Positions 20,044 to 30,500 of a stretch of DNA of 64,000 nucleotides are shown piece after piece. This DNA comes from Cymbomonas tetramitiformis (Eukaryota > Chlorophyta > Pyramimonadophyceae > Pyramimonadales > Pyramimonadaceae). Location of the stretch: contig LGRX02028976.1 in NCBI GenBank assembly GCA_001247695.2, positions 1 through 64,000 of the forward strand, written 5' to 3'. Below the pieces are notes generated by a model. The model ran no database searches. It had not been told where the DNA came from and saw only the letters and a list, made by a program, of their open reading frames with translations. Made by a program: the position numbers and the translations under genes. How positions within the stretch are numbered: the stretch's first letter is position 1; each line of letters starts with the position of its first letter.

Positions 20044-21771
20044 AAACAATAATGTCCTGCGCGGAGCGGCTTTTTATTTCAGTGTTAATCCGGAAGTGAA
20101 GGCCCTTTGGCGAGAAGTTAGCAGCAGTTGAAAGAGCGGATTCGGAAGTCAGGCGACTCCAGGGGCACCCACGGTGCACTGGCGGAACCTTTTTCTTCCC
20201 TGAGCTTGGTGGTACTTGCACTGGAAGAGCCTCCAGCAACAGCGGCGACGGATCAGCTTTGAATTCACCAGACATGAGCGGTCTCCTTCTGTACAGTGAT
20301 ATGCTCAACACCTTTGTCTTCAGCGAATCCAGGGGCACCCCTGGTGCACTGGCCTAGCTGCTGACAGGTGTCCTTCAGTTTTAAGCTAATCAGCACTGCA
20401 TGAGCTTGGGCGGCGGCAGCGACAAAGTCAATCAGCAGTTAATGTACACCTGGATGAGCAGCTCTCAGTGGTTCTTTCAGCTGACCACCTTGCTTGAAGT
20501 GAATCCAGGGGCACCCCTGGTGCACTGGCTTAACTGAAAGGCAGGTGTGTGTCACCTGGGAGCTAATCAGCAGCGGCATCTGCCCTGTCTTACCGGCTAA
20601 GAGTGGATCAACAGCTGATGTGCACCTTGATGAACTATCTTCCAGTGGGCTCTCCAGCTGGCCACCTTGTCTGAAGTGAATCCAGGGACACCCCTGGTGT
20701 ACTGGCTTAGCTGAAAGGCAGGTGTGCTTGGCCTGTGAGCTAATTAGCGGCGACATCTGCTTTTATTTACCAGCGAAGAAGTGGATCAGCAGTGAATCAC
20801 TGCTCTATGTCTGGAACTCCAACTTACGGTTTCTTTGGCAGCTCCACTTTGTCTGACGGTTAATCCAGGGACACCCCTGGTGTACTGGCCTAAGCCTGAA
20901 GCAGAGGAAGAGCTTGCTAGAGGACTGGCAGCTGCATCAACTCTGAAGGCGACAACTGAGTGGTTTATTCCCTGGTTTGACACAGTGACCTGGTGGATTT
21001 AGAGCTAATTACGTTTCCAGCCTGGAGTGCTGCTCACTACTGGAGTGACCTTCTGCTGCCTTATCACAATGTGTTGGAGAATTCTTCTATCCTTTCTACA
21101 GTGTTGGTCAACCGGTGAGGCCCTCATATCACGGGCCACCTTCTGAATCAGCAGTAGTGCTGCGAATCCAGAGTGCTCAGCATACTGGCTTAGCTTCCAA
21201 CTCTGTCAGCGACCTGGTACTTGTTTGTTGGACTGGACTGGGGAGTGAGCTTATATGCCAGCCATGGCTTTCTTGATTAGCAGTGGTGTTGTGAATCCAG
21301 GGGTGCTCAGCACACTGGCCTAGCTCACACCGCTGCATATCAGTGCTATTTCTTGGTGTTGAGGAGTTGCCCTCACTGTCATTGTCCTCTTTATGAACTC
21401 TGGCCCAGCTTTAATTTTCCTCGCACAAATACTCTGCATCTGCTGCTGATTCAGAGCGCTGAAGCGCAGTGCTGGACCTTTAGGCATTCGCTGCCCACAC
21501 GCGTTTCGTTCTTTCACTTGTTCAGCAAGGCGAATCCAGGGGCACTCAGTGCACTGGCCTGAGCCAGTCTGAGTCAAGCCTCCAGTCTACTGGGGAACGA
21601 GCTTTGCGCTGAGAGGGGGGACTCGCCCTTGGTCCCGTTGACTGAGCATCAACACAGCACTTCACCACGGAGGGAGAGTCAGAGCCAAGCGCTGCCTCTG
21701 TCCATTCCAGAGAACGTGAGGCACGACGGCTGGCACGAGGACGGACCAGTCAGGACCTTGACACGGAGTAT
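20044..21771 (+). ncRNA. Element C leader: array of conserved hairpins in ~180-base repeats
   Basis: 1.7-kb leader made of degenerate units of roughly 130-300 bases. Each holds a 21-24-base hairpin with outer stem CCAG/CTGG, preceded by (G)AATC in most copies. Hairpins at 20159-20182, 20329-20352, 20505-20528, 20682-20705, 20865-20888, 21168-21188, 21297-21318 and 21536-21557. Inner stems vary in a paired way: GCACC/GGTGC (first three), ACACC/GGTGT (fourth and fifth), TGC/GCA (sixth), GTGC/GCAC (seventh), GCAC/GTGC (eighth; last three with loop TCA). Compensatory changes argue for selection on RNA structure, for packaging, dimerisation or translation. It is not known whether it acts as a separate RNA. 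Confidence 0.7.
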
Positions 21772-24114
21772 ATGAGCGCAGAGGGGTCGGGCTCAGAAAA
21801 TACTCCCTCCGCACCGTCATCTCCAGCAGCAACAGCGCTAGGAGCAGCAGCACTCGCAGCAGCAGTAGTAGCCTCAGCGCCTGCAAACCAGTTTCTCTTT
21901 GCGTTTGACGACGTAGACGAGATGGATCACTATGAGAAGGAGAGCCACTCACTTGACAAGGAAGACGTCAGACTCCAGTACACCGGTAGTAAGAGTGAGG
22001 ACAGAGCGCTCTTCATCAGGCGTTTCGTGGACATGGTGGCGAAAGTCCAGCGGGCTTTTGAGGCCAGGAAGCGTAGGTACATGAAGTCAGCATCTTACCA
22101 TGCGCTCAGTCAGCAGCAGAAGGAGGCCTTCGCTGGGTCCAGACCAGACTACAGATCATTGTGGGACAGCATACCATCGTTTCTAGCAGGGGATGACCAT
22201 GCCACCTCAGTCGCTTATGACTGGTGGTGTGCTGCCTACCTGAAGAATGGCGTCATGGCTTCACACGCTTGCCATGTCCTGAAGGACGTTACCATGAGAG
22301 ATGCCTACCAGGGATCTGTGCGTTGTGCTCAGCCTCCTTTTCATGAGCTGGCGCCAGGGTCAACCTGGGCAGTTTGTAAGGTGTTCGAGGATGGTGATGA
22401 GGATGGCGAGGCGTCTGATGAGTGGGCAGGCGAGGGAACCTCCACGAGGGGTCTCACGGGGCCAGATGGCACTGAAGATTCTCACTACTCTTGGGCCTTG
22501 AGGGCGTTCGTTGCAGAGCTCGAAGCTAAATTCTTGATGAAGGGCACCAAAGAGAAAGAAGATCTCTTGATCGCCAAGCCGCAGACCAACGAGCAGGACG
22601 GTCTCACCTACGTGAAGAGCTGTCGTCGCAGGGAGGCAGCTCTCAACACCGGCAGGAGGGTGGAGGACTCCGTCGTCAGGCAGAACATCGAGGAATGCAT
22701 TAAGGGCCTGCGCATCAAAGAATACCGAGATCGCGTGTCCGAGCAGCTGCGCGTCAGTCATCCTGCCCCCAACAGGGTTACTTGGGAGGACCTCGAGGTG
22801 ATTGTGGAGGTGCAGGACAAGCTCAAGAACGATGCAGAGGCTTGGGCCCTCACGCTGCAGCAGGAGCTGGTTCGCAGGCTCAACTGCGTGTACTCCTGCT
22901 TTGAGGCCAGGCAGATGGGGCTTGACCTGTCTGCGCTGGTATCAGCCATGAGGCGCTCGGGTTCTGCCTCCAAGACTGGGGACAGACGCAGGGACCCCAA
23001 GAAGAAGGAGCAGGCACAGCATGGTGGCGACGACGCCAAGAAGCCTGTGAGGGAAGCGAATAATGCCGAGCGTCAGAAACCTTCTTACAGCAAGGTGCCA
23101 CCACCCGATGCTTCGAAGAAGTTTCAGTGTGACTGGTGCTTCACGCGCCTGCCTCACTCCCCAGATCGCTGCTACACGGGGTGTCGTGATTCCCGGGTGC
23201 CGCCCAACTTCCATAAGGACAGGCAGAACTCCAAGTGGCCAGATGAGGTTAAGAATGCCCAGATGCGTGCCTACAACATCGCACACCGCTTTGACAAGCA
23301 CAAGATGGGGATCACCACCAAGGAGTGGCTTAAGCTCCCGGAGGCCAAGCAGAAGCAACCACAGCAGCAGCAGCAGCAGCAGCAAGTGGCTGCCAGTGCC
23401 GAGGTTAAGGAGAAGCTCGCCGCAGAATTGTCAGGCCTCCAGGCAGGGTCACCTCCAAAGGATGACGAGATCGCCGATGCACAGGCTCTATCAGAGGCCA
23501 GCGATGCGGATACCGAGTACAACTCCAACTTCACCCAACAGGCAGAATACGAGGAGGATGAGCAGGACTGCCCTGCTGGGGGTGGTTTGGGAGGTGGTCA
23601 TGGTGTTGGCATCGATCACGCACCGAGTCTCCAGGCCAGCGCCGCTGTCGCCTTGGGCAACACTCAGCAGATGCGGGGCTTCCAGGTCAAGACGCCGGAG
23701 GAGTTCGACAGGGCCGCTCAGGTGCCTAGAGCCGTCCCTCCCGACTTACTCAGCAGGAAGGTCCACCTGTTGGCATCCAATCTTCGCAGCTCCGTGCGTG
23801 CCTGCTCGCAGATTGCTGCCATCCTGATATCCCAGAACGCCATTGATCTCCCGAAGGACATCGAGAATCTTGTGGCACTGGAGGAGCTCCTGGGCAAGGA
23901 TCCGAATGACGCAACCGAACAGCCCGCTGAGGTCAATGAGCATGAGTTGGAAGACACGCACGCCGCAGCGACGCAAGGAGCAGAAGGGAAGCAGACGGTC
24001 AGGACATCGTGCAACCGAGGAGGTGCCGTTGGACGAGATGCCCAGCGGGGTGGTCGACAGCGTCGCCGCTCAATGTGCAGCTGCTGCCTACGTGGACGAT
24101 CTGGGGGTGGTTGA
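21772..24114 (+). CDS. gag: Element C ORF1, Gag-like
   Basis: 780 residues. The N-terminus is Ala/Ser-rich. The middle (about 60-400) is charged and helical, as expected of a capsid. A Cys/His cluster at about 447-464 (CDWCFTRLPHSPDRCYTGC) takes the place of a nucleocapsid zinc knuckle but is not a canonical CCHC. A Gln run lies near residue 535. The last ~40 residues, after about 24000, are Arg/Gly/Cys-rich and look like read-out of the wrong frame, while the +1 frame there becomes the start of ORF2. Gag identity rests on position and the Cys/His cluster; sequence similarity to A or B Gag is not visible. Confidence 0.75.
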   Translation: MSAEGSGSENTPSAPSSPAATALGAAALAAAVVASAPANQFLFAFDDVDEMDHYEKESHSLDKEDVRLQYTGSKSEDRALFIRRFVDMVAKVQRAFEARKRRYMKSASYHALSQQQKEAFAGSRPDYRSLWDSIPSFLAGDDHATSVAYDWWCAAYLKNGVMASHACHVLKDVTMRDAYQGSVRCAQPPFHELAPGSTWAVCKVFEDGDEDGEASDEWAGEGTSTRGLTGPDGTEDSHYSWALRAFVAELEAKFLMKGTKEKEDLLIAKPQTNEQDGLTYVKSCRRREAALNTGRRVEDSVVRQNIEECIKGLRIKEYRDRVSEQLRVSHPAPNRVTWEDLEVIVEVQDKLKNDAEAWALTLQQELVRRLNCVYSCFEARQMGLDLSALVSAMRRSGSASKTGDRRRDPKKKEQAQHGGDDAKKPVREANNAERQKPSYSKVPPPDASKKFQCDWCFTRLPHSPDRCYTGCRDSRVPPNFHKDRQNSKWPDEVKNAQMRAYNIAHRFDKHKMGITTKEWLKLPEAKQKQPQQQQQQQQVAASAEVKEKLAAELSGLQAGSPPKDDEIADAQALSEASDADTEYNSNFTQQAEYEEDEQDCPAGGGLGGGHGVGIDHAPSLQASAAVALGNTQQMRGFQVKTPEEFDRAAQVPRAVPPDLLSRKVHLLASNLRSSVRACSQIAAILISQNAIDLPKDIENLVALEELLGKDPNDATEQPAEVNEHELEDTHAAATQGAEGKQTVRTSCNRGGAVGRDAQRGGRQRRRSMCSCCLRGRSGGG

Positions 24115-27100
24115 CTTCAGTGACCATGGACATGTGCGAGCTGGTACCATCAAGACCTCCGCTTACGACGCACTGAGGGCAAAGATGGCGCAGCATCTGA
24201 CCGACGAGCAGGTGCTATTGATGGCTCAAGTTCAGCCCATCTGCAAGTTGCAGAATGCCACTCTATATGAGGGGCTTGCGCTGGTGTCATCCGGTGGCGA
24301 GCTTATGCTGTACCGGGCAATCCTCATGGACACCGGCGCCAACTGTAACATCATCTCGATCTCTGTTGTGAGGCGGCTGGGTCTCACGATTTACGAAGCC
24401 ACCACCGGCGCCAAGGTCACCAGATGTGACAACAGTCCCACAAAGTTCACCCATTATTGCTACGTGGACGTCATTTTGGCAGCGGGCACGCCGCACATGA
24501 CGCTTCACCGCTTGTATGCCTTCGTGACCTTCGAGGCTGAGAACTCGTGGGACCTGCTGATAGGTACTGGGCCATTGAAGAACTCCCTGATGATTGATAT
24601 CAAGCTTGGGAGTGGAGTGGCCGTATCACATGCGCCAACGATCCTGGGCATGAACGCCCAGGTGGTGCTTCCGCTGGTGGACATGACGCCACCCAAACGT
24701 CCTGACCTGCCCAGGCGCGTGGACCCGGTGGTGTGTCTGCAGTCAGAGATTTTCGGACAGGGATTGGAGTGTGATTGGCTGAGGCACACGCCTCTGAGCA
24801 CGAGCGAGGAGAGATTCGCGGCTTCGGGGATCCAGTGTGAGCACATTGATGACCATGACGAGTCACCAGTGACGTCACAACCTCCTTCGCCGAGACCGCT
24901 TGCTGATCTCCCACGACATCGAGTCGCCACACAAGCAGAGATTCAGGAGCAATGTCGCCGTCAGACGTGCTCTCTTGAAGGCGGCCGACGTAGTAGCCTG
25001 CCGTCGCTGACGCCCGCCGTACAGGCAGCGTCGGAGCACATGCTCGAGCAGTTCTACAAGGAGCCGGACCCTTGGAAAGGTGGGCACGCTAAGTGGGTCA
25101 CCGACTGGACACGGAGTCCTTCTCGGGTAAATGCTGGGGACCATCCGTCTTTGGATACCCCGCTCGATTATCATTGGGCGGACCAGAGGCTGTATCTAGA
25201 CCGGCATCACGTCGCGCGCCTCTGCCGCATCCTCCAGAATCCCGCCCAGGACATGCCGAGCAGACCCTCTCGTGAGCATGTCTGCGTGGAGTTCGCCCGC
25301 TGCCTCGAACAGAAGTGGGTGACGATGCACCAGCTGATGACCCCGAACTGGCTGCATGTGGACCAAAAGCTGAAGCACGACGATCAGAAGAACTGCTGGG
25401 TGCTCGATGGCGACTACATGACGTATGTACCGTCCTCGGCCAGCAAGCAGGACGTCGCCAGGCCCCGGGAGAGCAGGTCGCAGCTAGACTACAACCCAAT
25501 CCAGAGGCTGCAGAGCACGCTCCAGTCGTTGCTCAAGTACCCCAGTGGTGAAGTCACTGGCACCCTTATGTGGGATTTGAGGAAGCGCGTCTTCTGTGTT
25601 CAGCCGAGCGCAGCCACACAGCAGCTCGATCTGCTGCATTGCACGTTGTCTCATGTGCGCGTGTCCAACCGTGAAGAGGTGCTGGACGAGCTCCAGCTCC
25701 CTCACTGGTACGAGAGTACGGGCGTCTGGACGTACCAGTTGCTCAGATACCTCTGCCCAGTGGACATTGAGGCTCTCTCTGATGGCATACTCCGTCAATA
25801 TGCTCGACATGGCGGCGAGAGACCGCCTCTGGAGCTCGTCTTCTCGGATTCCAGCACCAAGTACTACCCAGTGGGGGATGGTCTTGGGGGGCCTGGCAGG
25901 GTGTTCTCCGAGAATGCTGCCGCCCAGGAGTACGTGCGCCTGGGGGAGATGCGGAAAATGCTCAAGTCGGTCGACACCAGGCAGCAGGGCCACGAGGCGC
26001 TCTATGCAGACGCAAAGCGCAGGCCGCCACCGCCCAACGACATGGCTCATTTACGGCTCACTAAGCGTGCCCCTGCGCGGCCACCTGTCCCTGCCGCTGT
26101 GGCGGGACCATCTCAGGCTGCCGCAGTACCGTCCCAGGCTGTAGCAGGCCCATCTCAGGCTGCCGCTGGCCCGTCTCGTGCCAGGTCCGCCAGTGACTCG
26201 CCGCCACGCTCGTCACGCGTCCGCGCCTTCCAAGCCCTCAAGCATGGGCCTACGCCATCGCCGGCATCCAGCGACGGTGAGCCCGTGGACGATTCTCGTG
26301 CGTTGTCATCTCAATTCGTTTGCGCCGCTGCCGCTCGTCCTTCTCAAGGGGAATCACCCCCTGCATCGCCTGCTGTGAGCAACGATGGCTCATGGGCCGA
26401 CTCGATCCGGGTCCCGCGTGATGCCCGACCACGTTCCTCGGGAGGCGCGCCGTCTACGCCTCCGAGCCCGCCACGGGCGCGTCAGCTGTCTCAGTCCCCT
26501 ACAAGGGCGCCTCCATCTCCGGCAGGGTCGGATTGGGATGCCGTGCAGATGGCCACCTCATCCGTCAGTTCGGTGGGCAGGTTTCTGACCGTGGCGGAGG
26601 TGAGCAACTTGAGGGAACGCCGCAACCTCACCGTCTTCATGGTGAAGTTTGCCGTGGCACATGCGAACCGCTGCCGGGACCAGCGGATCGTGTATGAGCT
26701 TGGCGTGTGCAACCAGGAGCGAGGTCTCAGGCTGCGGGACTATCCGGGCATCACCAGCGCAGTCGCCAAGAAGCACAACAAGACCATCACTTGCGGGCAG
26801 CGGGGCTGGCGCCTCCCTCTTGGGGGACAGACGACGTCTGCCAACCTGCTGGAGGCCATCATGTCAGCCTATGCTGATCTGTCGCATCGTGGCTCAGGAC
26901 ACACGCGTGGCGTAGGTTATGCGAGGAACGTCGAGTTCTCGCTGTGCAAGTGGGTGGAGCTTGGGTCGGCGCACGTGCTGCGCTGCATGGCGCATCCAAA
27001 CGCCACGCCGGTGCATTACATCTTCATGGATGATCAGCGGTGTCTGTCTTGGCGTACGGAGTTCACGAACGATTACCTTGTGCAGGACGACCGGAAGTTC

Positions 27101-27583
27101 ATATGCATGCAGTGGGGTTACGCAGAATCGGCCGCGCCATGGTTGCAGACGGCCCTGCGCGTCTTGGAGGCGCGCCTTCTCCCGCCACAGCCGCCCAACC
27201 GTGAGGCTCGTGTGGCCGTGAGGCCGGAGCACGTGGATACGAGCTGGGCAAGGAATGTGGACGAGGTTCGCGACCCCCCTGCGCGTCGTCAATGGCCGCC
27301 TTCCCCCGGGACGTTCGAGCATCAGCCGATCGTAGGTGGTGCTGCGCGTTCGCCTGCTCCTTCCGTTGACCGCCATGGGGCTGCTACCCATGTCGTCCCC
27401 GCGCCGAGAACGTCCAGGATGCCGGCCAGCCACGCCTCACAGCGTCCTCCTTCTCCAGCTGGCTCGAATTGGAGTGAGGCTACGCAAGCGTTTCAGCACT
27501 ACACAGACGAGCAGCGTGAGGCGCAGCGACGGCAAGCGCATTTTCAACAGGGCTCCCCGGGCACAGCGGGCGGGCAGCCCTGA
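23843..27583 (+). CDS. pro: Element C ORF2: aspartic protease plus long unassigned region
   Basis: Open frame in +1 relative to ORF1, overlapping it by about 270 bases. The first ~60 codons mirror ORF1 in another frame; protein-like sequence starts near 24010, so entry is probably by a frame change about 23990-24110. Residue numbers count from 23843. Protease: LMDTGANCN (Asp163) with a flap-like region and LLIGTGPL near 240. The remaining ~950 residues have no fold I recognise. They include a Pro/Ser/Ala-rich stretch (about 745-900, PSQAA repeats at 26108-26170) and a globular-looking part (about 910-1115). It ends TGA at 27581-27583, overlapping the ATG of ORF3 by one base (TGATG). Confidence 0.78.
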   Translation: MISRRTSRILWHWRSSWARIRMTQPNSPLRSMSMSWKTRTPQRRKEQKGSRRSGHRATEEVPLDEMPSGVVDSVAAQCAAAAYVDDLGVVDFSDHGHVRAGTIKTSAYDALRAKMAQHLTDEQVLLMAQVQPICKLQNATLYEGLALVSSGGELMLYRAILMDTGANCNIISISVVRRLGLTIYEATTGAKVTRCDNSPTKFTHYCYVDVILAAGTPHMTLHRLYAFVTFEAENSWDLLIGTGPLKNSLMIDIKLGSGVAVSHAPTILGMNAQVVLPLVDMTPPKRPDLPRRVDPVVCLQSEIFGQGLECDWLRHTPLSTSEERFAASGIQCEHIDDHDESPVTSQPPSPRPLADLPRHRVATQAEIQEQCRRQTCSLEGGRRSSLPSLTPAVQAASEHMLEQFYKEPDPWKGGHAKWVTDWTRSPSRVNAGDHPSLDTPLDYHWADQRLYLDRHHVARLCRILQNPAQDMPSRPSREHVCVEFARCLEQKWVTMHQLMTPNWLHVDQKLKHDDQKNCWVLDGDYMTYVPSSASKQDVARPRESRSQLDYNPIQRLQSTLQSLLKYPSGEVTGTLMWDLRKRVFCVQPSAATQQLDLLHCTLSHVRVSNREEVLDELQLPHWYESTGVWTYQLLRYLCPVDIEALSDGILRQYARHGGERPPLELVFSDSSTKYYPVGDGLGGPGRVFSENAAAQEYVRLGEMRKMLKSVDTRQQGHEALYADAKRRPPPPNDMAHLRLTKRAPARPPVPAAVAGPSQAAAVPSQAVAGPSQAAAGPSRARSASDSPPRSSRVRAFQALKHGPTPSPASSDGEPVDDSRALSSQFVCAAAARPSQGESPPASPAVSNDGSWADSIRVPRDARPRSSGGAPSTPPSPPRARQLSQSPTRAPPSPAGSDWDAVQMATSSVSSVGRFLTVAEVSNLRERRNLTVFMVKFAVAHANRCRDQRIVYELGVCNQERGLRLRDYPGITSAVAKKHNKTITCGQRGWRLPLGGQTTSANLLEAIMSAYADLSHRGSGHTRGVGYARNVEFSLCKWVELGSAHVLRCMAHPNATPVHYIFMDDQRCLSWRTEFTNDYLVQDDRKFICMQWGYAESAAPWLQTALRVLEARLLPPQPPNREARVAVRPEHVDTSWARNVDEVRDPPARRQWPPSPGTFEHQPIVGGAARSPAPSVDRHGAATHVVPAPRTSRMPASHASQRPPSPAGSNWSEATQAFQHYTDEQREAQRRQAHFQQGSPGTAGGQP

Positions 27584-27585
27584 TG
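27581..27585 (+). promoter_or_regulatory. TGATG stop/start overlap between ORF2 and ORF3
   Basis: The TGA of ORF2 and ATG of ORF3 share the A at 27583. The ORF3 frame is open upstream only to 27520, and no good -1 slippery heptamer was seen in that 60-base overlap. Coupled termination-reinitiation, known for stop/start overlaps in some non-LTR elements and viruses, is the simplest reading. Confidence 0.5.
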
Positions 27586-30500
27586 CACAACCGGCGCTGT
27601 GGCCGTGGGCTGCCTGCACGGGCAGTCCACTTGCGGCCGGAGGTCCTGCGAGCGTGTATCTCGCTTGCGGGCAGTGCAGTGATTTGGTGGTGGTTGGTAC
27701 GAGGTACCGTGCCCATGGTCGCCGTCTGGGCGATGTGGGAAGCAATATCGTGGCACTTGGCATGGTGCCCTTTTCGCATTTGGTGGGGGCGCTGTGTGGC
27801 CTCACTTTTGAGCTGGCTGCCAATGTGGTGGTCGGCTGCTCGACGTTATCCCCGTCGTGCGTACTATAACGTTTGGGTCTTATGGGCCCTCGCCTGCATT
27901 TGGTACGTTGGGTTGCTTGTCGTGCGCACCACGGGCATCTATGCTGGCGTGCACCGTGTTCATGCCGAAGGATGGATGGTCGTGCCCCTACGGGCTGTGG
28001 TCATTTCCTTGACGTGTTGGTCGCAGTGTGCAGCCGCCCTCCTGATCGCAGTCCTTGCTTGGCTTTGGGTTTGTGCCAGCGTCTTCGCGGAGGATGTGGC
28101 GTGCCATGCCCCTCATGTCCCAAGCGACCCTTTGGACACGCATCACATTCGACGTGGCCGTGGGTGGGCTGTTCCGTCCCTACGTTGGTCTCAAGTTTTC
28201 TTGTTGGGCCGCGTGCGTCTGCCCGCTTTGCCGGCCAGGTTGGACAAACCTCGCTTTGCGGCGCGCTGGGCGCAGCTTCGGCGCAATCTTCGACTTCATT
28301 GCATCGCGCAGGCCACCTACGTGGCGCTGGTCCTTGCGGTCGTGGTCTTCACCGCCGCTGGTGGGAGTACTCGCTTGGCGCACGGGGGGTGGAGAGTATT
28401 GGCGTGCTTCTTCGCTTCGAACTCGCCAGCAGCCGCAGTGCGTTTCAACAGAATTTTACGATTTTTTCTGCTTTTGTGCGGAATTTTGTGGGTCGCTGGC
28501 AAGCTGGCTGAGAGCGTGCCCATGTGCGATGCCATGTCGCCCACGCGCAGTGCTTGGGGTAAATCCCCCTGCACTTCATGGGAGGCCCAGCAGTCCTCGA
28601 GGCAATGGGAGCCGGGCTGGGAAGCCAACATCGCGGAGCAGGATGAGGTCTTGCCGTACACCGTGCTGGACGAGCTTCAACCTTTGGGTGACACGACAGT
28701 GACCAAGGACGAGGCAGCGTGGCTCGACACTGAGCTCAATGCCACGTTTGGAGGACATCCTGACTTCAAGGAGGAACACTGGGAGGAAATGCGGAATGTT
28801 CTTCGCAGGTGCAAGACCACCTTTGCCAACAGCCCTCACGATCTGAAAGGCTACAAGGGCAAAGCGAAGCACAACACGTTCTCCATCCCTTTCGTAGACG
28901 AATCCAAGGCCGCCTACCAGAGACCTAGGAAGTACAGTCCGGGCGAGCAGGAGATCATCGATATCCATTGCAAGGAACTTTTGGAGTATGGTTTCATAGA
29001 GCCAGCAGCCAAGCATTGCAGGCATGCGAGCAACGTGGTCGTAGCTGGCAAGAAGGATCACGAGACTGGCCTGTGGACTCAGACGAGGTTCTGCGTGGAC
29101 CTCAGGGGTGTCAATCGGCACTCCCTCAAAGACAACACGCTGCCGCACCGACCAGAGGAGCTCTACCAGAAGGTGGCCAAAGCCAAGTTCAAGACCACTC
29201 TGGATGCCACCAAAGCTTTCCACCAGATTCCCATGGCTACAGAAGAGGACAGGAGCAAGACGGCGTTTTGGTGGAAGAATCAGCTGTACCAATACACCTC
29301 GATGCCTTTTGGTGCAGCTGGAGCTACTTCTGCGTTCGTAAGAATCATGGACTACGAGTTACGGCACTTGCAGCATTGCACGGTGGCGTACGTCGATGAC
29401 GTAGTGGTCTATACGGATTCCACGCCTGAGCAGCATTTGAAGGACGTTGAGGATGTACTTCGCACCTTGGGGGATGCTGGCATCCGTTTGCATGCAGGCA
29501 AGAGCACTTTTGGTGCAGCCACGGTGGACTTTCTGGGCTATCGTATTGGCCACAACTCCATTGGCGCGCAAGAAGCCAAATGCAAGGCCATACAAGAGCT
29601 TCCAAGCCCTCAGGACAAGACTGGGCTCCGCTCGATCTTGGGTATGATGAACTACTACAAGGGCCTGGTGGGTGAGCCAGGGGGGCCAAACTACTCTGAG
29701 ATGGCCCGCCCTCTCAACGACTTGCTCAAGAAGGAGGTCACTGACATCAAGGCAGCCTGGGGGAAGCAGCAAGATCAAGCACTCCAAGAACTTAAGGATG
29801 CCCTCTGTTCTGGGAGGTGCCTGAGGCCCATCGATTACGACAGACCTCTCATATTGTACACTGACTGGAGCACCTATGGCATTGGCGCAGTGCTGGGCCA
29901 GAAGGACGATGACGGGAAGGAGTACATTTGTATGGCAATCAGCCGATCTCTGAGTAAAACGGAGAGACAGTACGCCAGCTTCAAAGGTGAGATGCTCGCA
30001 GTGGTATGGGCAGTGCGCACGTTGAGGCAGTACTTGCATGGAGTCCACTTCACCTTGGTGACCGACCACTCACCGCTCACCACCCTGATGGAGAAGGCCG
30101 ATCTCCAAGGGCAACATCTACGCTGGGCAATCAGCTTGCAGGAGTTCGACTTCACGGTGCAGTACCGTCCAGGAGCTAAGAACAGCAACGCTGACGTGCC
30201 GTCTCGCTACCCACTGCCGTCCACGACAGATGAGACTGGAGCAAGGCATGAGAGGGAGAAGGTGACTGCGTTTCACGCAGGCGTGGGGGAAGTTCACACG
30301 AAGGACTTCTGTGACCACTTGTGCCTTATGTTGGCTGGGGATGCTTCCCCAGGGGAAGAGGCCACGCCAGAGGTGCAGGTTGCCAACTACTGCAGGATGG
30401 CTGCCATGGAGCAGCTGGGTACAGGACCAGTGCATCGTCTGTTCGATTTGCACTACCACGAGGAATTAGAATGCAATCATGGGGACATGTTCGACACCGA

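Noticed and set aside
27336..27869. Separate gene in another frame across the ORF2/ORF3 junction of element C
   Set aside because: Low-complexity shadow reading; the ORF3 frame continues into RT.
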